Position numbers and translations under genes: made by a program. Shown here piece after piece: positions 33,183-39,954 of a stretch of 64,000 nucleotides of DNA. Location: positions 99,011-163,010 of the forward strand of contig NZ_AUKZ01000004.1 in the NCBI RefSeq assembly GCF_000425025.1, read 5' to 3'. The notes under the pieces were generated by a model. The model saw only the letters and a list, made by a program, of their open reading frames with translations, searched no databases and was not told the origin of the DNA. How positions within the stretch are numbered: the stretch's first letter is position 1; each line of letters begins with the position of its first letter. This DNA comes from Streptococcus castoreus DSM 17536. GTDB taxonomy: Bacteria; Bacillota; Bacilli; Lactobacillales; Streptococcaceae.

Positions 33183-33211
33183 ATTATACCAATAAATCGC
33201 ATTTTTGTCCA
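33183..33211 (-). promoter_or_regulatory. promoter of the small RNA
   Basis: TGGACA and TATAAT are separated by 17 bases, with no start codon or ribosome-binding site downstream. It follows a terminator-like hairpin GCATCTAG-GAAA-CTAGGTGC plus TTTTATTTT (33215-33245) that closes the tRNA-like unit upstream. Confidence 0.75.
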
Positions 33212-33214
33212 CTT

Positions 33215-33245
33215 TTAAAATAAAAGCACCTAGTTTCCTAGATGC
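33215..33245 (-). terminator. terminator after the tRNA-like gene
   Basis: An 8-bp stem GCATCTAG/CTAGGTGC (one G-U) with a GAAA tetraloop, then TTTTATTTT on the minus strand. Confidence 0.7.
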
Positions 33246-33246
33246 T

Positions 33247-33318
33247 AGCACAATAGCCCGGATTCGAACCAGAATCTCCTCCATCAAGGCGTAATCCCTA
33301 TATACTACTCCTTGTGCT
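33247..33318 (-). tRNA. tRNA-like gene, anticodon unclear
   Basis: The ends pair as a 7-bp acceptor-like stem AGCACAA/TTGTGCT. A canonical T arm TCTGG-TTCGAAT-CCGGG lies at 33257-33273, and a short D-like arm GTA...TAC contains GGG. The anticodon arm does not fold cleanly and three to four extra bases sit between acceptor and arms. It may be a degenerate or unusual phage-type tRNA or a tRNA mimic. No CCA is encoded. Confidence 0.5.
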
Positions 33319-33343
33319 TTAGAATATTATACCACACAATCAA

Positions 33344-33754
33344 CTAGATACCTACCATCTCATGATATATTGCCATATTAGGTAAAGGCACAATGCTAAA
33401 ATACAAATCAGAATAGGTATCAAACCACTTATTCAGCTTAATATAGGCTGATGATTGAGTAAGAAATAGTATCCTCTGACAAGCTCCAATAACATTCATA
33501 CGATTATATACATAAACCTCTTTTACAGTCTCTAGCACATCCTCTAGGCTTGTCTGTACCCTAATATCTGTTATCTGCTTGATAGTAGCATATTTTTGAT
33601 AAGCTAGCATATCTTGGTTTTTAGCAGCATCAAACATTTTACGCTCAAGGACACTATACTTGGGTTGTTCTTTATCTCGCATGAAATACCACTTGAGCCA
33701 TAAAATCTTTTCTCGATGTATTACAGAAATACGCTCAATTTTCTTCTTGGTCAT
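33344..33754 (-). CDS. phage-type late regulator candidate (DUF722/RinA-like)
   Basis: A 136-residue basic protein that starts after AGGAGGTATAG. The N-terminus IERISVIHREKILWLKWYFMRDKEQPKYSVLERKMFDAA recalls the DUF722 family seen beside terminase genes in streptococcal and lactococcal phages, where such proteins are thought to activate late genes. It ends the replication/packaging run of the island. Function is inferred. No catalytic motif is visible. Confidence 0.5.
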   Translation of the reverse strand: MTKKKIERISVIHREKILWLKWYFMRDKEQPKYSVLERKMFDAAKNQDMLAYQKYATIKQITDIRVQTSLEDVLETVKEVYVYNRMNVIGACQRILFLTQSSAYIKLNKWFDTYSDLYFSIVPLPNMAIYHEMVGI

Positions 33755-33771
33755 CTATACCTCCTAAGTTA

Positions 33772-34146
33772 TCAATCTAACAACTCTAGCCATTCACTTT
33801 TAGAAATTGTCACATAGGGCTTGCTTAGCGCATGATACAAAGGTTCTAGACCTTTGTTAACCCTAATATAGTCCATATTGTCCTCATGGGTAGGAAAGTA
33901 TAGTATTTCCGTTTCATCCTCGCTTAACGTGCGGTTAGCATCATCAATAATAACTGCAACTTCCCACTCACGCCATTTTTTAAGGTTCTCTAAAAGTTCA
34001 ATATCACTAAATAGCTCGTCATCAATTCGAAAAAATTCCCCTAAGTCATTGTTACCTTCAACAATAATAAACTCTGGCAAATTTCTATTACTCAATAAAT
34101 CCCTTAGTTCTTGTAACTCTTTGATTTCCTTTAGATACTTCTTCAA
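33772..34146 (-). CDS. acidic hypothetical island protein
   Basis: A 124-residue acidic protein that I do not recognize. A TTG start 7 bases after GAGG gives the full length. It overlaps the end of the TerS-like gene by 59 bases, a long overlap that suggests tight coupling. Sequence such as DLGEFFRIDDELFSDIELLENLKKW and FPTHEDNMDYIRVNKGLEPLYHALSKP suggests a small globular alpha/beta protein. No membrane segment. A small acidic phage protein inhibitor is possible but unproved. Confidence 0.6.
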   Translation of the reverse strand: MKKYLKEIKELQELRDLLSNRNLPEFIIVEGNNDLGEFFRIDDELFSDIELLENLKKWREWEVAVIIDDANRTLSEDETEILYFPTHEDNMDYIRVNKGLEPLYHALSKPYVTISKSEWLELLD

Positions 34147-34516
34147 TTTCCAACCTCAATTCTTCAATCTGCCTTACAACTCCAAAAATTTCATGGGTCT
34201 TATAAGATTGTTCAAGTATAGCCTTTGCTGCTTGAGTTCTTATAAACGGATTAACCTTGCTATCCATCATAATATCATTGAGTACAGAAACAGCGTTAGA
34301 TGATGCTAAATAAAGCATTTGAGTTGTTTTATCCATCATCTCATCTTGCTTTATCCTCAATGTCTTTTTAACTGCTGCAACTTTTAGATACTTATGACCT
34401 GTTGCGCGTGATACCCCTGCTTTTTCGCAAGCTTTTTCTATCGTTGGCTCGGTAAGCATGGCATCTATGAATTTAATTTGCTTGGATGTAAGGCTATCAT
34501 TTTCATTTTTTGCCAT
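34088..34516 (-). CDS. terS: TerS-like terminase small subunit
   Basis: A 142-residue protein beginning with the small-terminase HTH pattern LTSKQIKFIDAMLTEPTIEKACEKAGVSRATGHKYLK (about 9-46), followed by a helical oligomerization region. TerS recognizes packaging sites. In PICIs an island-encoded copy redirects helper-phage packaging to island DNA (family knowledge). No large terminase subunit is present in the island, which supports parasitism on a helper. It has a GAGGTAATAG ribosome-binding site. Confidence 0.75.
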   Translation of the reverse strand: MAKNENDSLTSKQIKFIDAMLTEPTIEKACEKAGVSRATGHKYLKVAAVKKTLRIKQDEMMDKTTQMLYLASSNAVSVLNDIMMDSKVNPFIRTQAAKAILEQSYKTHEIFGVVRQIEELRLEIEEVSKGNQRVTRTKGFIE

Positions 34517-34562
34517 CTATTACCTCCTCATTATCAAAATAAAGGGTTGCCCCTTTATTTCC

Positions 34563-35174
34563 CTATGCTAGATAGTTCTGCAATTCTGCATCCATTGCCT
34601 CTGAATTACCCTCAACAATCATTTCATGCTGTACTAAATCAATCTTATCTCCATTAATAATTAAACCACCATGGAAATAATCAATTTTTCTATTAAGGAA
34701 ATGTACTAGCTTTTCAAGGCGTTGTTGCTGGTTGAATTGCTCCATGTCAATTTCGATATATGCAAGGGTGGTATCGTTTTCCATAATATCCTCTAGTTTT
34801 CTAAGGGCTAAAGGTTTATTCTTATACTTTTCTAGGTATTCTCTCATTTCTGTCGCTGTTAATTTGATACTAGATAACAACGTTAACTCAGCTGCATCAT
34901 CTGCTGTGATAGGTTCTTCTTTTAATTTATGGTTTGCTAGTTCAGCATTTTTCTCTTTTTCTAGTTGCTGATATAATAGCTGAACAGTATTTTGGGAATA
35001 GTTTTCGCCCTCTTTTTTATATTTCAAAAGTTCTTGTTCTGCATACACTTTCCCGATCAATTGTTTTTGTAACTTATCTTGAAAATCTTCCTGCATAGCG
35101 ATATAACCACGCATATATTCTAATTTTTTCTTTCCAAATGCCTTGATGTCATTCTTAATTGTTGTTAGTGTCAT
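34563..35174 (-). CDS. 203-aa hypothetical protein upstream of terS
   Basis: Not recognized. The N-terminal two thirds is charged and helical (KKKLEYMRGYIAMQEDFQDKLQKQL; YQQLEKEKNAELANHKLKEE), likely a coiled coil. The C-terminus is a more globular Ile/Glu-rich part. No membrane segment or signal. It starts after AGGAGGAAAAAC and sits directly upstream of the TerS-like gene. In other islands this position is often held by packaging or capsid-redirecting genes, but there is no direct evidence here. Confidence 0.65.
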   Translation of the reverse strand: MTLTTIKNDIKAFGKKKLEYMRGYIAMQEDFQDKLQKQLIGKVYAEQELLKYKKEGENYSQNTVQLLYQQLEKEKNAELANHKLKEEPITADDAAELTLLSSIKLTATEMREYLEKYKNKPLALRKLEDIMENDTTLAYIEIDMEQFNQQQRLEKLVHFLNRKIDYFHGGLIINGDKIDLVQHEMIVEGNSEAMDAELQNYLA

Positions 35175-35198
35175 GTTTTTCCTCCTTATGACAAAATA

Positions 35199-35249
35199 AA
35201 AAGAGGTATGACAAACAGACTACTAAAATCTGTATATCATACCTCTTGT
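35199..35249 (-). terminator. terminator inside the island
   Basis: A perfect 11-bp stem AAGAGGTATGA/TCATACCTCTT encloses an inner ACAGA...TCTGT pairing. On the minus strand it is followed by TTTTTATTTTG. It separates the 57-residue gene from the packaging-side genes. Confidence 0.75.
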
Positions 35250-35264
35250 TTATTCAAGTCAGTA

Positions 35265-35438
35265 TTAAACTTTATTTGATATTGAAACTTCTTTCCAAAC
35301 AATTTTGCCATCTTGTGCTTTTAGCGTGATTATACCATGTTTAGGAATTTCAATATACTTAATTGTACCATTTTTTGAGAATAAAACAAAGCCTTTTTCC
35401 ATTAATTCTAATAATTTATTATCGTCATTTTCTGTCAT
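35265..35438 (-). CDS. 57-aa small protein
   Basis: A short gene with ATG after AAAGGAGATTATA and a clean stop. The product (MTENDDNKLLELMEKGFVLF, then a Lys/Ile-rich beta-like tail ending VSISNKV) is not recognized. It is followed by the terminator at 35199. Good ribosome-binding site and context make it likely real. Confidence 0.6.
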   Translation of the reverse strand: MTENDDNKLLELMEKGFVLFSKNGTIKYIEIPKHGIITLKAQDGKIVWKEVSISNKV

Positions 35439-35791
35439 TATAATCTCCTTTATTTGATTTTATTATAATCTGATAGTAGGTAGATGCTTGATACTACTGA
35501 CTTTTCAATAAATACAAAGCCAACTTACTACCCTTTTTGTTACCCTGTTTGTAAGAATTCGATAGTTTTTTCAATTAGTTTTTTTATACCAAGTACCCTA
35601 TGCTTAATGTTTTGTTTGGCGATGGAAAGCATAGGGGTTTAGGTAGGGTTCTTTTAGTTGTTTTCAAATCGGTTAGATTGCCACGCTTGATTTATTTGGT
35701 CAAGGTAAGCATGGCATTATTTCTCAAAGGGGCAATTTCTCCCCCCATGAAAAGTGTCTATTTTTGTTTAGGTTTGTAAGTTGGTTCATTA
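35439..35791. other. non-coding region with paired inverted repeats, possible origin
   Basis: No gene is seen here. Two inverted repeats share an AAGCAT core: CCCTATGCTT/AAGCATAGGG (35596-35605 / 35627-35636, perfect) and TGCCACGCTT/AAGCATGGCA (35679-35688 / 35707-35716, one mismatch). A TTACTACCC...TGTTACCC motif (35525-35544) is echoed in reverse near attR (41223-41246). The site lies just downstream of the DnaC-like gene, fitting a replication origin or a regulatory leader. Confidence 0.45.
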
Positions 35792-36637
35792 TCAAGTATT
35801 ACTTTTTAGCTGATTTATTGAGTACCGCTTATCTTTGATACTAAATACTTTAAAATAGTTATCCTCTAATCCTGTGCGGACACGACTTGCGACACGTTCG
35901 CTATAAAGGTTTGCTATTTCGTTATTGCTTAAATTGGTGGTTATGATAGTATTATTTCGATGACTAAGTACATCAAAAATAAACTCCTCCTCCCATGCTG
36001 ACTTAGATTGACCCGAGGCGTTGCCAAGTTTGACCCCTAAATCATCCAAAATCAGATAATCAACCTCTTTTAGCATCCGCGAATAATAACCCTCTTTGCT
36101 AGTAAACTTAAAACTCTCTCGGATTTCTCTTAGTATCTCAGCAAGGTTAATAAACAATACACTTTTAGGCTCTCCTTTGGCTCTATACGCCTCGTTTAGC
36201 TCTTTGGCAAGAGAAATAACTAGATGAGTTTTTCCGACCCCTGTAGTGCCCGTTAGCAAAGTATTTCCATTCATGCCATCAAGATATTTCTGAGTTTGAT
36301 TTTTTACAAAATCTAACAGCTGTTTTTCCTCTGGTGTCTCAATAATGAAATTATCAAAAGATACCCCTTTTAAATCTTCTGGGATTGTACTGTCACGCAT
36401 AAGCACATTATAGGTTTTCTGATAGATACTAGCGTTTAAGTGCTTTTCTACCTCTTCCTGTTCCTGTTTGTCTATCTGCTCCTGGGCACATTCAGGACAA
36501 AACGGAGACGGCTTACGAGGTTTATCTTCCCCAGCGATTTTAACAACTCTATCAAGTTGCATTAACGGGATACCATGAATGGGGCAAGTCTCTGCTAGTG
36601 TCTTTGTGTTTGCGATAAATTCAGCTTGTGTTAGCAT
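35792..36637 (-). CDS. DnaC-like helicase-loader ATPase
   Basis: A 281-residue AAA+ ATPase of the DnaC/IstB type that would load the replicative helicase onto island DNA. An N-terminal zinc-binding pattern (CPIHG about 19, CPEC about 49) precedes Walker A TGTTGVGKTH (about 108-117), Walker B YLILDDLGV (about 174-182) and the sensor region TIITTNLSNNEI. It follows the replisome organizer by 16 bases, forming a replication pair as in Gram-positive phages. Confidence 0.88.
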   Translation of the reverse strand: MLTQAEFIANTKTLAETCPIHGIPLMQLDRVVKIAGEDKPRKPSPFCPECAQEQIDKQEQEEVEKHLNASIYQKTYNVLMRDSTIPEDLKGVSFDNFIIETPEEKQLLDFVKNQTQKYLDGMNGNTLLTGTTGVGKTHLVISLAKELNEAYRAKGEPKSVLFINLAEILREIRESFKFTSKEGYYSRMLKEVDYLILDDLGVKLGNASGQSKSAWEEEFIFDVLSHRNNTIITTNLSNNEIANLYSERVASRVRTGLEDNYFKVFSIKDKRYSINQLKSNT

Positions 36638-36653
36638 GTTTTAACTCCTCTTT

Positions 36654-37508
36654 CTAAAATGGATTTTCTTCTGACCAGTTCGCCTCCCATTCTTCACGAG
36701 TAAGCGGAACTGATTGTTTTGGTTGTTGTTTCTTAGCCTCACGCGCCTGTTTGGCATTTCTAACGAGTTCAACCGTTAGCAAGCCGTCTTGTTCCCAGCG
36801 TTTGAGAATAGCTTCAATATAGGCGAAATTAGCCTTTCCTTGACCTACTGCCTCTCTCAATGCCTCATGAATAACATCAGCGCTAAAATCTTCTAGCATA
36901 TATTGCAATTCTTGTTGCTGAATGGGCGATAGGGCTTTGCCAGTTTCAGCCTCAAATGATTTATAGAGATTTACAAAATCTTGATTAAGGATAGGGGGAG
37001 TGGTAGGTGGTTGATTTTGTTCTTTTTCTACCTCTACTCTTTCTCTATCTCTACTCTTTTCTTCTCTACTCTTCTCTACGTAACCATCTTGTAACGGGGT
37101 TACGGTTTGGTGTAACATTGTTACGTCATTATTCTGCTTTTTCCTTTCTCTCATCCTTTCCATCCTTACTGCTGATTGAGTTTTTGAGCCTATCCGCTGC
37201 ACTGCGCCAGGCAATGAAACTTCATCCTCTGATATTTCAACCAGTAGTCCTTTGCGTTTTAGAAAATCAAACACCGCACCAACATCCTCTACTGTCTCAT
37301 CAATATCAAATGCAAGCTCTGATACAAAATCATCCTCAATACTTTCAAAATACAATGAGCCATTATTTTTTAGACTTTTCAGCAACAGTTTTAGATAAAT
37401 AGTGGTATATACATACCCTGCTGCCATCCTTTTCAAGGCTTTCATTTCTTTTTGTTCAAAAAAATCATGCTCCATCTTCAACCACCAATAGCGTTTCTCT
37501 TCTGCCAA
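36654..37508 (-). CDS. replisome organizer / DnaD-like replication initiator
   Basis: A 284-residue protein with the N-terminal phage replisome-organizer domain (RYWWLKMEHDFFEQKEMKALKRMA, winged helix, about 5-115), a polar linker, and a C-terminal DnaD-like domain (LYKSFEAETGKALSPIQQQEL ... ANFAYIEAILKRWEQDGL, about 158-235). It should bind the island origin and recruit the DnaC-like partner. It begins with TTG 5 bases after GGGGAGGAG. The stop of a 14-codon mini-gene lies in the same stretch. Confidence 0.87.
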   Translation of the reverse strand: MAEEKRYWWLKMEHDFFEQKEMKALKRMAAGYVYTTIYLKLLLKSLKNNGSLYFESIEDDFVSELAFDIDETVEDVGAVFDFLKRKGLLVEISEDEVSLPGAVQRIGSKTQSAVRMERMRERKKQNNDVTMLHQTVTPLQDGYVEKSREEKSRDRERVEVEKEQNQPPTTPPILNQDFVNLYKSFEAETGKALSPIQQQELQYMLEDFSADVIHEALREAVGQGKANFAYIEAILKRWEQDGLLTVELVRNAKQAREAKKQQPKQSVPLTREEWEANWSEENPF

Positions 37509-37553
37509 GTTTACTCCTCCCCTGTCGCTAAAAATTTCATTTTGTCTAGTTTC
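37509..37553 (-). CDS. 14-codon mini-gene ahead of the replication initiator
   Basis: ATG to stop encoding MKLDKMKFLATGEE. Its last codons (GGG GAG GAG TAA) contain the ribosome-binding site of the following TTG-started gene. It is preceded by TTTGGAGG. Likely a translational-coupling peptide rather than a functional protein. Confidence 0.35.
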
Positions 37554-37560
37554 ATTTACT

Positions 37561-37719
37561 TTACCTCCAAATCGTTCTATGACTTGATTTCGTTACACGC
37601 TCAATCAGTTCATTGTGCGCGTGTTTATCCACTTTGTCACTGATAAACACAATATCTAAACTAGGTGAATAATGCGCCTTACCTCTCCACGCATCACCAT
37701 CAATAATAAAAACTTCCAC
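37561..37719 (-). CDS. 52-aa small protein with GTG start
   Basis: GTG start 7 bases after AGGAGGT, encoding a 52-residue protein beginning MEVFIIDGDAWRGKAHYSPS and ending RTIWR. Not recognized. It fits snugly between the 90-residue HTH gene (10 bases upstream) and the mini-gene, with island-like spacing, so it is probably translated. Confidence 0.6.
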   Translation of the reverse strand: MEVFIIDGDAWRGKAHYSPSLDIVFISDKVDKHAHNELIERVTKSSHRTIWR

Positions 37720-37729
37720 AATAGACCTC

Positions 37730-38002
37730 CTAGCGTATTGTAAGAAAGTTAATCACATCAGAAACCTTAAAATAAAGTTTCTTACTACTCTCAAAGGGGG
37801 ATTGATACGATACAAGTCCAACATCCATCCAATTTTTTAATGTTGTTCCGGAAATATCCAGCTCATCCTTAAGTTCCTTAGCCGTGATTAGACCGGTTTT
37901 CTTTTGCAACTTCTTCTCTAGCTCTAGTTTTTGTTGTGCCAGCTTATCAACCCTATCTAATAAGCCATGTTCAAATTCAACCGAAAATGTTCCCATACTC
38001 AC
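37730..38002 (-). CDS. small helix-turn-helix protein (AlpA/excisionase-like)
   Basis: A 90-residue protein with an N-terminal coiled-coil stretch (DKLAQQKLELEKKLQKK) and a C-terminal MerR-type winged helix (LITAKELKDELDISGTTLKNWMDVGLVSYQSPFESSKKLYFKVSDVINFL). Such proteins act as excisionases or activators in islands. The partner integrase is 2 kb away. Starts after AGGAGGTGAG. Excisionase versus regulator cannot be decided from sequence. Confidence 0.65.
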   Translation of the reverse strand: MSMGTFSVEFEHGLLDRVDKLAQQKLELEKKLQKKTGLITAKELKDELDISGTTLKNWMDVGLVSYQSPFESSKKLYFKVSDVINFLTIR

Positions 38003-38005
38003 CTC

Positions 38006-38209
38006 CTAGTTAAATTTCCTACCAGCAAGCCATACACAAACCCCATAATGCTCTTTTACGTGGTCTATGGTGTTTTCCTCCACCTTGTCAGTTTGTGGGC
38101 TAATATCAAGCTCTATATAGCTCTCATAACGCCATAATAAGAATAGAATAACCAAGCATACGATAATCAAGATAATACTTTCGGTAGGGGTTAAGTTTAA
38201 CTCATTCAT
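38006..38209 (-). CDS. 67-aa single-pass membrane protein
   Basis: Short N-terminus, one hydrophobic helix (about 11-26, SIILIIVCLVILFLLW), and a cytoplasmic or external acidic tail ending VCVWLAGRKFN. Not recognized. It lies 2 bases after the preceding gene and 3 before the next, clearly part of the same transcript. Confidence 0.65.
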   Translation of the reverse strand: MNELNLTPTESIILIIVCLVILFLLWRYESYIELDISPQTDKVEENTIDHVKEHYGVCVWLAGRKFN

Positions 38210-38211
38210 TC

Positions 38212-38463
38212 TTAGACCTCCTCATATAGCTTGTCATGTAATTCTTGTAAATCATTTGATAAACATTGGTTAAGGTCATACGCTGCATTCAGTGCTTTTA
38301 CAGCTGCCAAATTTCTAATAGAGTTATCCTCTATGCTGATAATTGCATCGAATGCAATAGATTGTAAATCTAACGCTTTCTTTACAGCCTCTGCCATATC
38401 TGCTAAATCAGCAAACTTCTTTTTCTCATTTTCTAGTTCCTGTTGTGATTTAATTTCTTGCAT
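38212..38463 (-). CDS. 83-aa helical hypothetical protein
   Basis: A charged, Ala-rich helical protein (SQQELENEKKKFADLADMAEAVKKALDL ...) with no membrane segment. Not recognized. It lies in the early operon between two other small genes. Confidence 0.6.
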   Translation of the reverse strand: MQEIKSQQELENEKKKFADLADMAEAVKKALDLQSIAFDAIISIEDNSIRNLAAVKALNAAYDLNQCLSNDLQELHDKLYEEV

Positions 38464-38484
38464 TTTTGAATTTCTCCTTTATAC

Positions 38485-38733
38485 TTAATTTGTTAGTTCT
38501 GCCATCATATCATCAGATAGTTTTTGCAATGCTTTTTGTTGTAACTCAATAGCTTTCAATTTATCTTTTACGCTGATAGCTGGTGTTGCTATAATCAATT
38601 CAATTTCAGTTACCTGTTTAAAATAAATTTCAGCTTTTAGCTTACGACCTACTGCTATATTTTTTCTTTCGTTTATCGTACCTTTTAACTCTAGGTCAGT
38701 AAGTTCAAAATTACTATAAATCCCCCTTGGCAT
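38485..38733 (-). CDS. 82-aa hypothetical protein
   Basis: Small soluble protein (MPRGIYSNFELTDLELKGTI ...) ending in a Leu/Lys-rich helix. It overlaps the preceding gene by 43 bases in another frame. The two tails GGFIVILNLLT and PRGIYSNFELT come from the same DNA in different frames. Not recognized. Confidence 0.55.
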   Translation of the reverse strand: MPRGIYSNFELTDLELKGTINERKNIAVGRKLKAEIYFKQVTEIELIIATPAISVKDKLKAIELQQKALQKLSDDMMAELTN

Positions 38734-38900
38734 TTATAATTGATTTTTCCATTCCTTTTCCAGTAAGCTAAGCCACCTTTAGCGGTTTCTTTACTTCTGA
38801 AACCTATGATATTTGTCAACTCTGCCAATGTTTTCCCCTCTGCTAGATGGATTTTTTCAGCAAAATCTAATAAAGTTACTCTAGTTTGTTTTTTCGTCAT
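38691..38900 (-). CDS. 69-aa basic protein
   Basis: A basic protein (MTKKQTRVTLLDFAEKIHLA ... YWKRNGKINYKCQGGFIVIL) starting after AAAGGAGAAAATC. A helix-turn-helix-like segment (LAELTNIIGFRSKETAKGGLAYW) hints at DNA binding. It is the first gene after the Cro-like regulator. Confidence 0.55.
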   Translation of the reverse strand: MTKKQTRVTLLDFAEKIHLAEGKTLAELTNIIGFRSKETAKGGLAYWKRNGKINYKCQGGFIVILNLLT

Positions 38901-38978
38901 TTTTGATTTTCTCCTTTGTTTTTGGTAGAATTAAAATAAATATATTTGACAAGGGGTCTCTGATTTTTTCGCCCTTGC

Positions 38979-39009
38979 TAAATACCTAACAAAACCACGC
39001 GCCTTGCCT
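38979..39009. repeat. 31-bp direct repeat, copy A
   Basis: A 31-bp sequence containing ACAAAACCACGCGCCTTGCC, repeated in the same orientation at 39955-39985 with one mismatch. The two copies exactly bracket the regulator pair. Confidence 0.85.
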
Positions 39010-39035
39010 TTGCTTGAGTTTTGTTATTTTTCCTT

Positions 39036-39077
39036 AGCCGTGTACGTTGGTTTGGTCGCCTGTACATGGCTTTTTTG
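39036..39077 (+). terminator. plus-strand terminator between repeat A and the Cro-like gene
   Basis: AGCCGTGTAC and GTACATGGCT form a 10-bp stem (one G-U), followed on the plus strand by TTTTTTG. No plus-strand gene ends here, so it may block antisense transcription or end an undetected RNA. Confidence 0.55.
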
Positions 39078-39083
39078 TTTGAC

Positions 39084-39272
39084 TTAAATTTCTTCTACTA
39101 GCCAAGTCATCACGCTTTCATAGATGCGTTTGGGGCATTTATACTGACCTTGTTCGATTTTTACCAGTGTTTGCCTAGCAATTCCAAGTTTTTCAGCTAG
39201 TTTTGTTTTAGTCATTGAAAGCCGTGCTCTTTTTATTCTGACTTTTTCAGCAATCTCGATAGTAATAATCAT
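39084..39272 (-). CDS. Cro-like XRE regulator of the island
   Basis: A 62-residue DNA-binding protein that is almost entirely a helix-turn-helix (KVRIKRARLSMTKTKLAEKLGIARQTLVKIEQGQYKCP). It is divergent from the CI-like gene, and three operator-like repeats lie between the two. It should turn on the replication genes or counter the repressor. Starts 9 bases after AAAGGAG. Confidence 0.85.
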   Translation of the reverse strand: MIITIEIAEKVRIKRARLSMTKTKLAEKLGIARQTLVKIEQGQYKCPKRIYESVMTWLVEEI

Positions 39273-39292
39273 TGATAACAGCTCCTTTCTTA

Positions 39293-39370
39293 ACTTTCAT
39301 TTTGAAAGTAATTAAATTATATACTTTCGTTTTAGAAGTGTCAACAGTAATATACTTCTTTTTTGAAAAT
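39293..39370. promoter_or_regulatory. three-operator control region of the island switch
   Basis: Three 17-bp imperfect palindromes of the type ACTTTCNTTTTNGAAAGT lie at 39293-39309 (perfect arms), 39323-39339 and 39354-39370. Their centres are 30 and 31 bases apart, about three helical turns, all on one DNA face. They fill the gap between the Cro-like and CI-like starts, as in lambdoid switches. Confidence 0.8.
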
Positions 39371-39425
39371 TTTTTTAAACAAATATTATCAAATTTGTGT
39401 TATTATGGTATTAGGAGGTCTCAAA

Positions 39426-39941
39426 ATGGGAAATCAATTAAAATCTTTAAGAGAAAAAAATGGTCTAACACTTAAGGAATTGAGTGCTAGACTAGAAAAA
39501 GATAAAGAATATGTTGTAAGCGATGGACAGCTTTCTTTGTATGAAAATGGTAAACGCTCACCAAGAAATGATGAATTTTGGAATATAGTGGCAGACTTTT
39601 ATGATGTTCCTGTATCATATTTAAGAGATGGGGAGCAAAATAAATTTAACCCTTTTGGTTTATTCAAGCTAGGTCTTAAAAATTTAACAGCACCTATTGA
39701 ATTTAAAAATGAAAATTCCGAAGAATACAATATTGAGTGGATGGTTGAGGCAAAAAAAGAATATAAAAATCTTGGTTTAGAGGATACTTTAATTGACTTA
39801 GAAGATTTTTACACTTTCTATGCTATGGAATTAAAAAAACCACTAAAAGAACTATTGGTAAACTTTGCTAAATCACCTAAAGAAAATCAAGAGGCAGTCT
39901 TATCCTTATTGAAAACAACAGCACAAAATCACAATAACTAA
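39426..39941 (+). CDS. CI-like XRE repressor of the island
   Basis: A 171-residue repressor with an N-terminal helix-turn-helix (MGNQLKSLREKNGLTLKELS ... DGQLSLYENGKRSPR). Its C-terminal domain is non-homologous to S24 peptidases: no Ser/Lys autoproteolysis motif is seen. Derepression may therefore be by a helper-phage protein, as for PICI Stl repressors, rather than by RecA (inference). The start follows AGGAGGTC. The reading frame extends 21 codons further upstream, which I exclude because it lacks a ribosome-binding site. Confidence 0.82.
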   Translation: MGNQLKSLREKNGLTLKELSARLEKDKEYVVSDGQLSLYENGKRSPRNDEFWNIVADFYDVPVSYLRDGEQNKFNPFGLFKLGLKNLTAPIEFKNENSEEYNIEWMVEAKKEYKNLGLEDTLIDLEDFYTFYAMELKKPLKELLVNFAKSPKENQEAVLSLLKTTAQNHNN

Positions 39942-39954
39942 CAAACCCCATGTA

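Noticed and set aside
33878..34303. 141-codon plus-strand frame over the terS region
   Set aside because: Ser-rich antisense shadow. The opposite strand has coding genes with good ribosome-binding sites.
37007..37402. 131-codon plus-strand frame over the replication initiator
   Set aside because: Low-complexity Leu/Ser-rich antisense shadow of a real gene.
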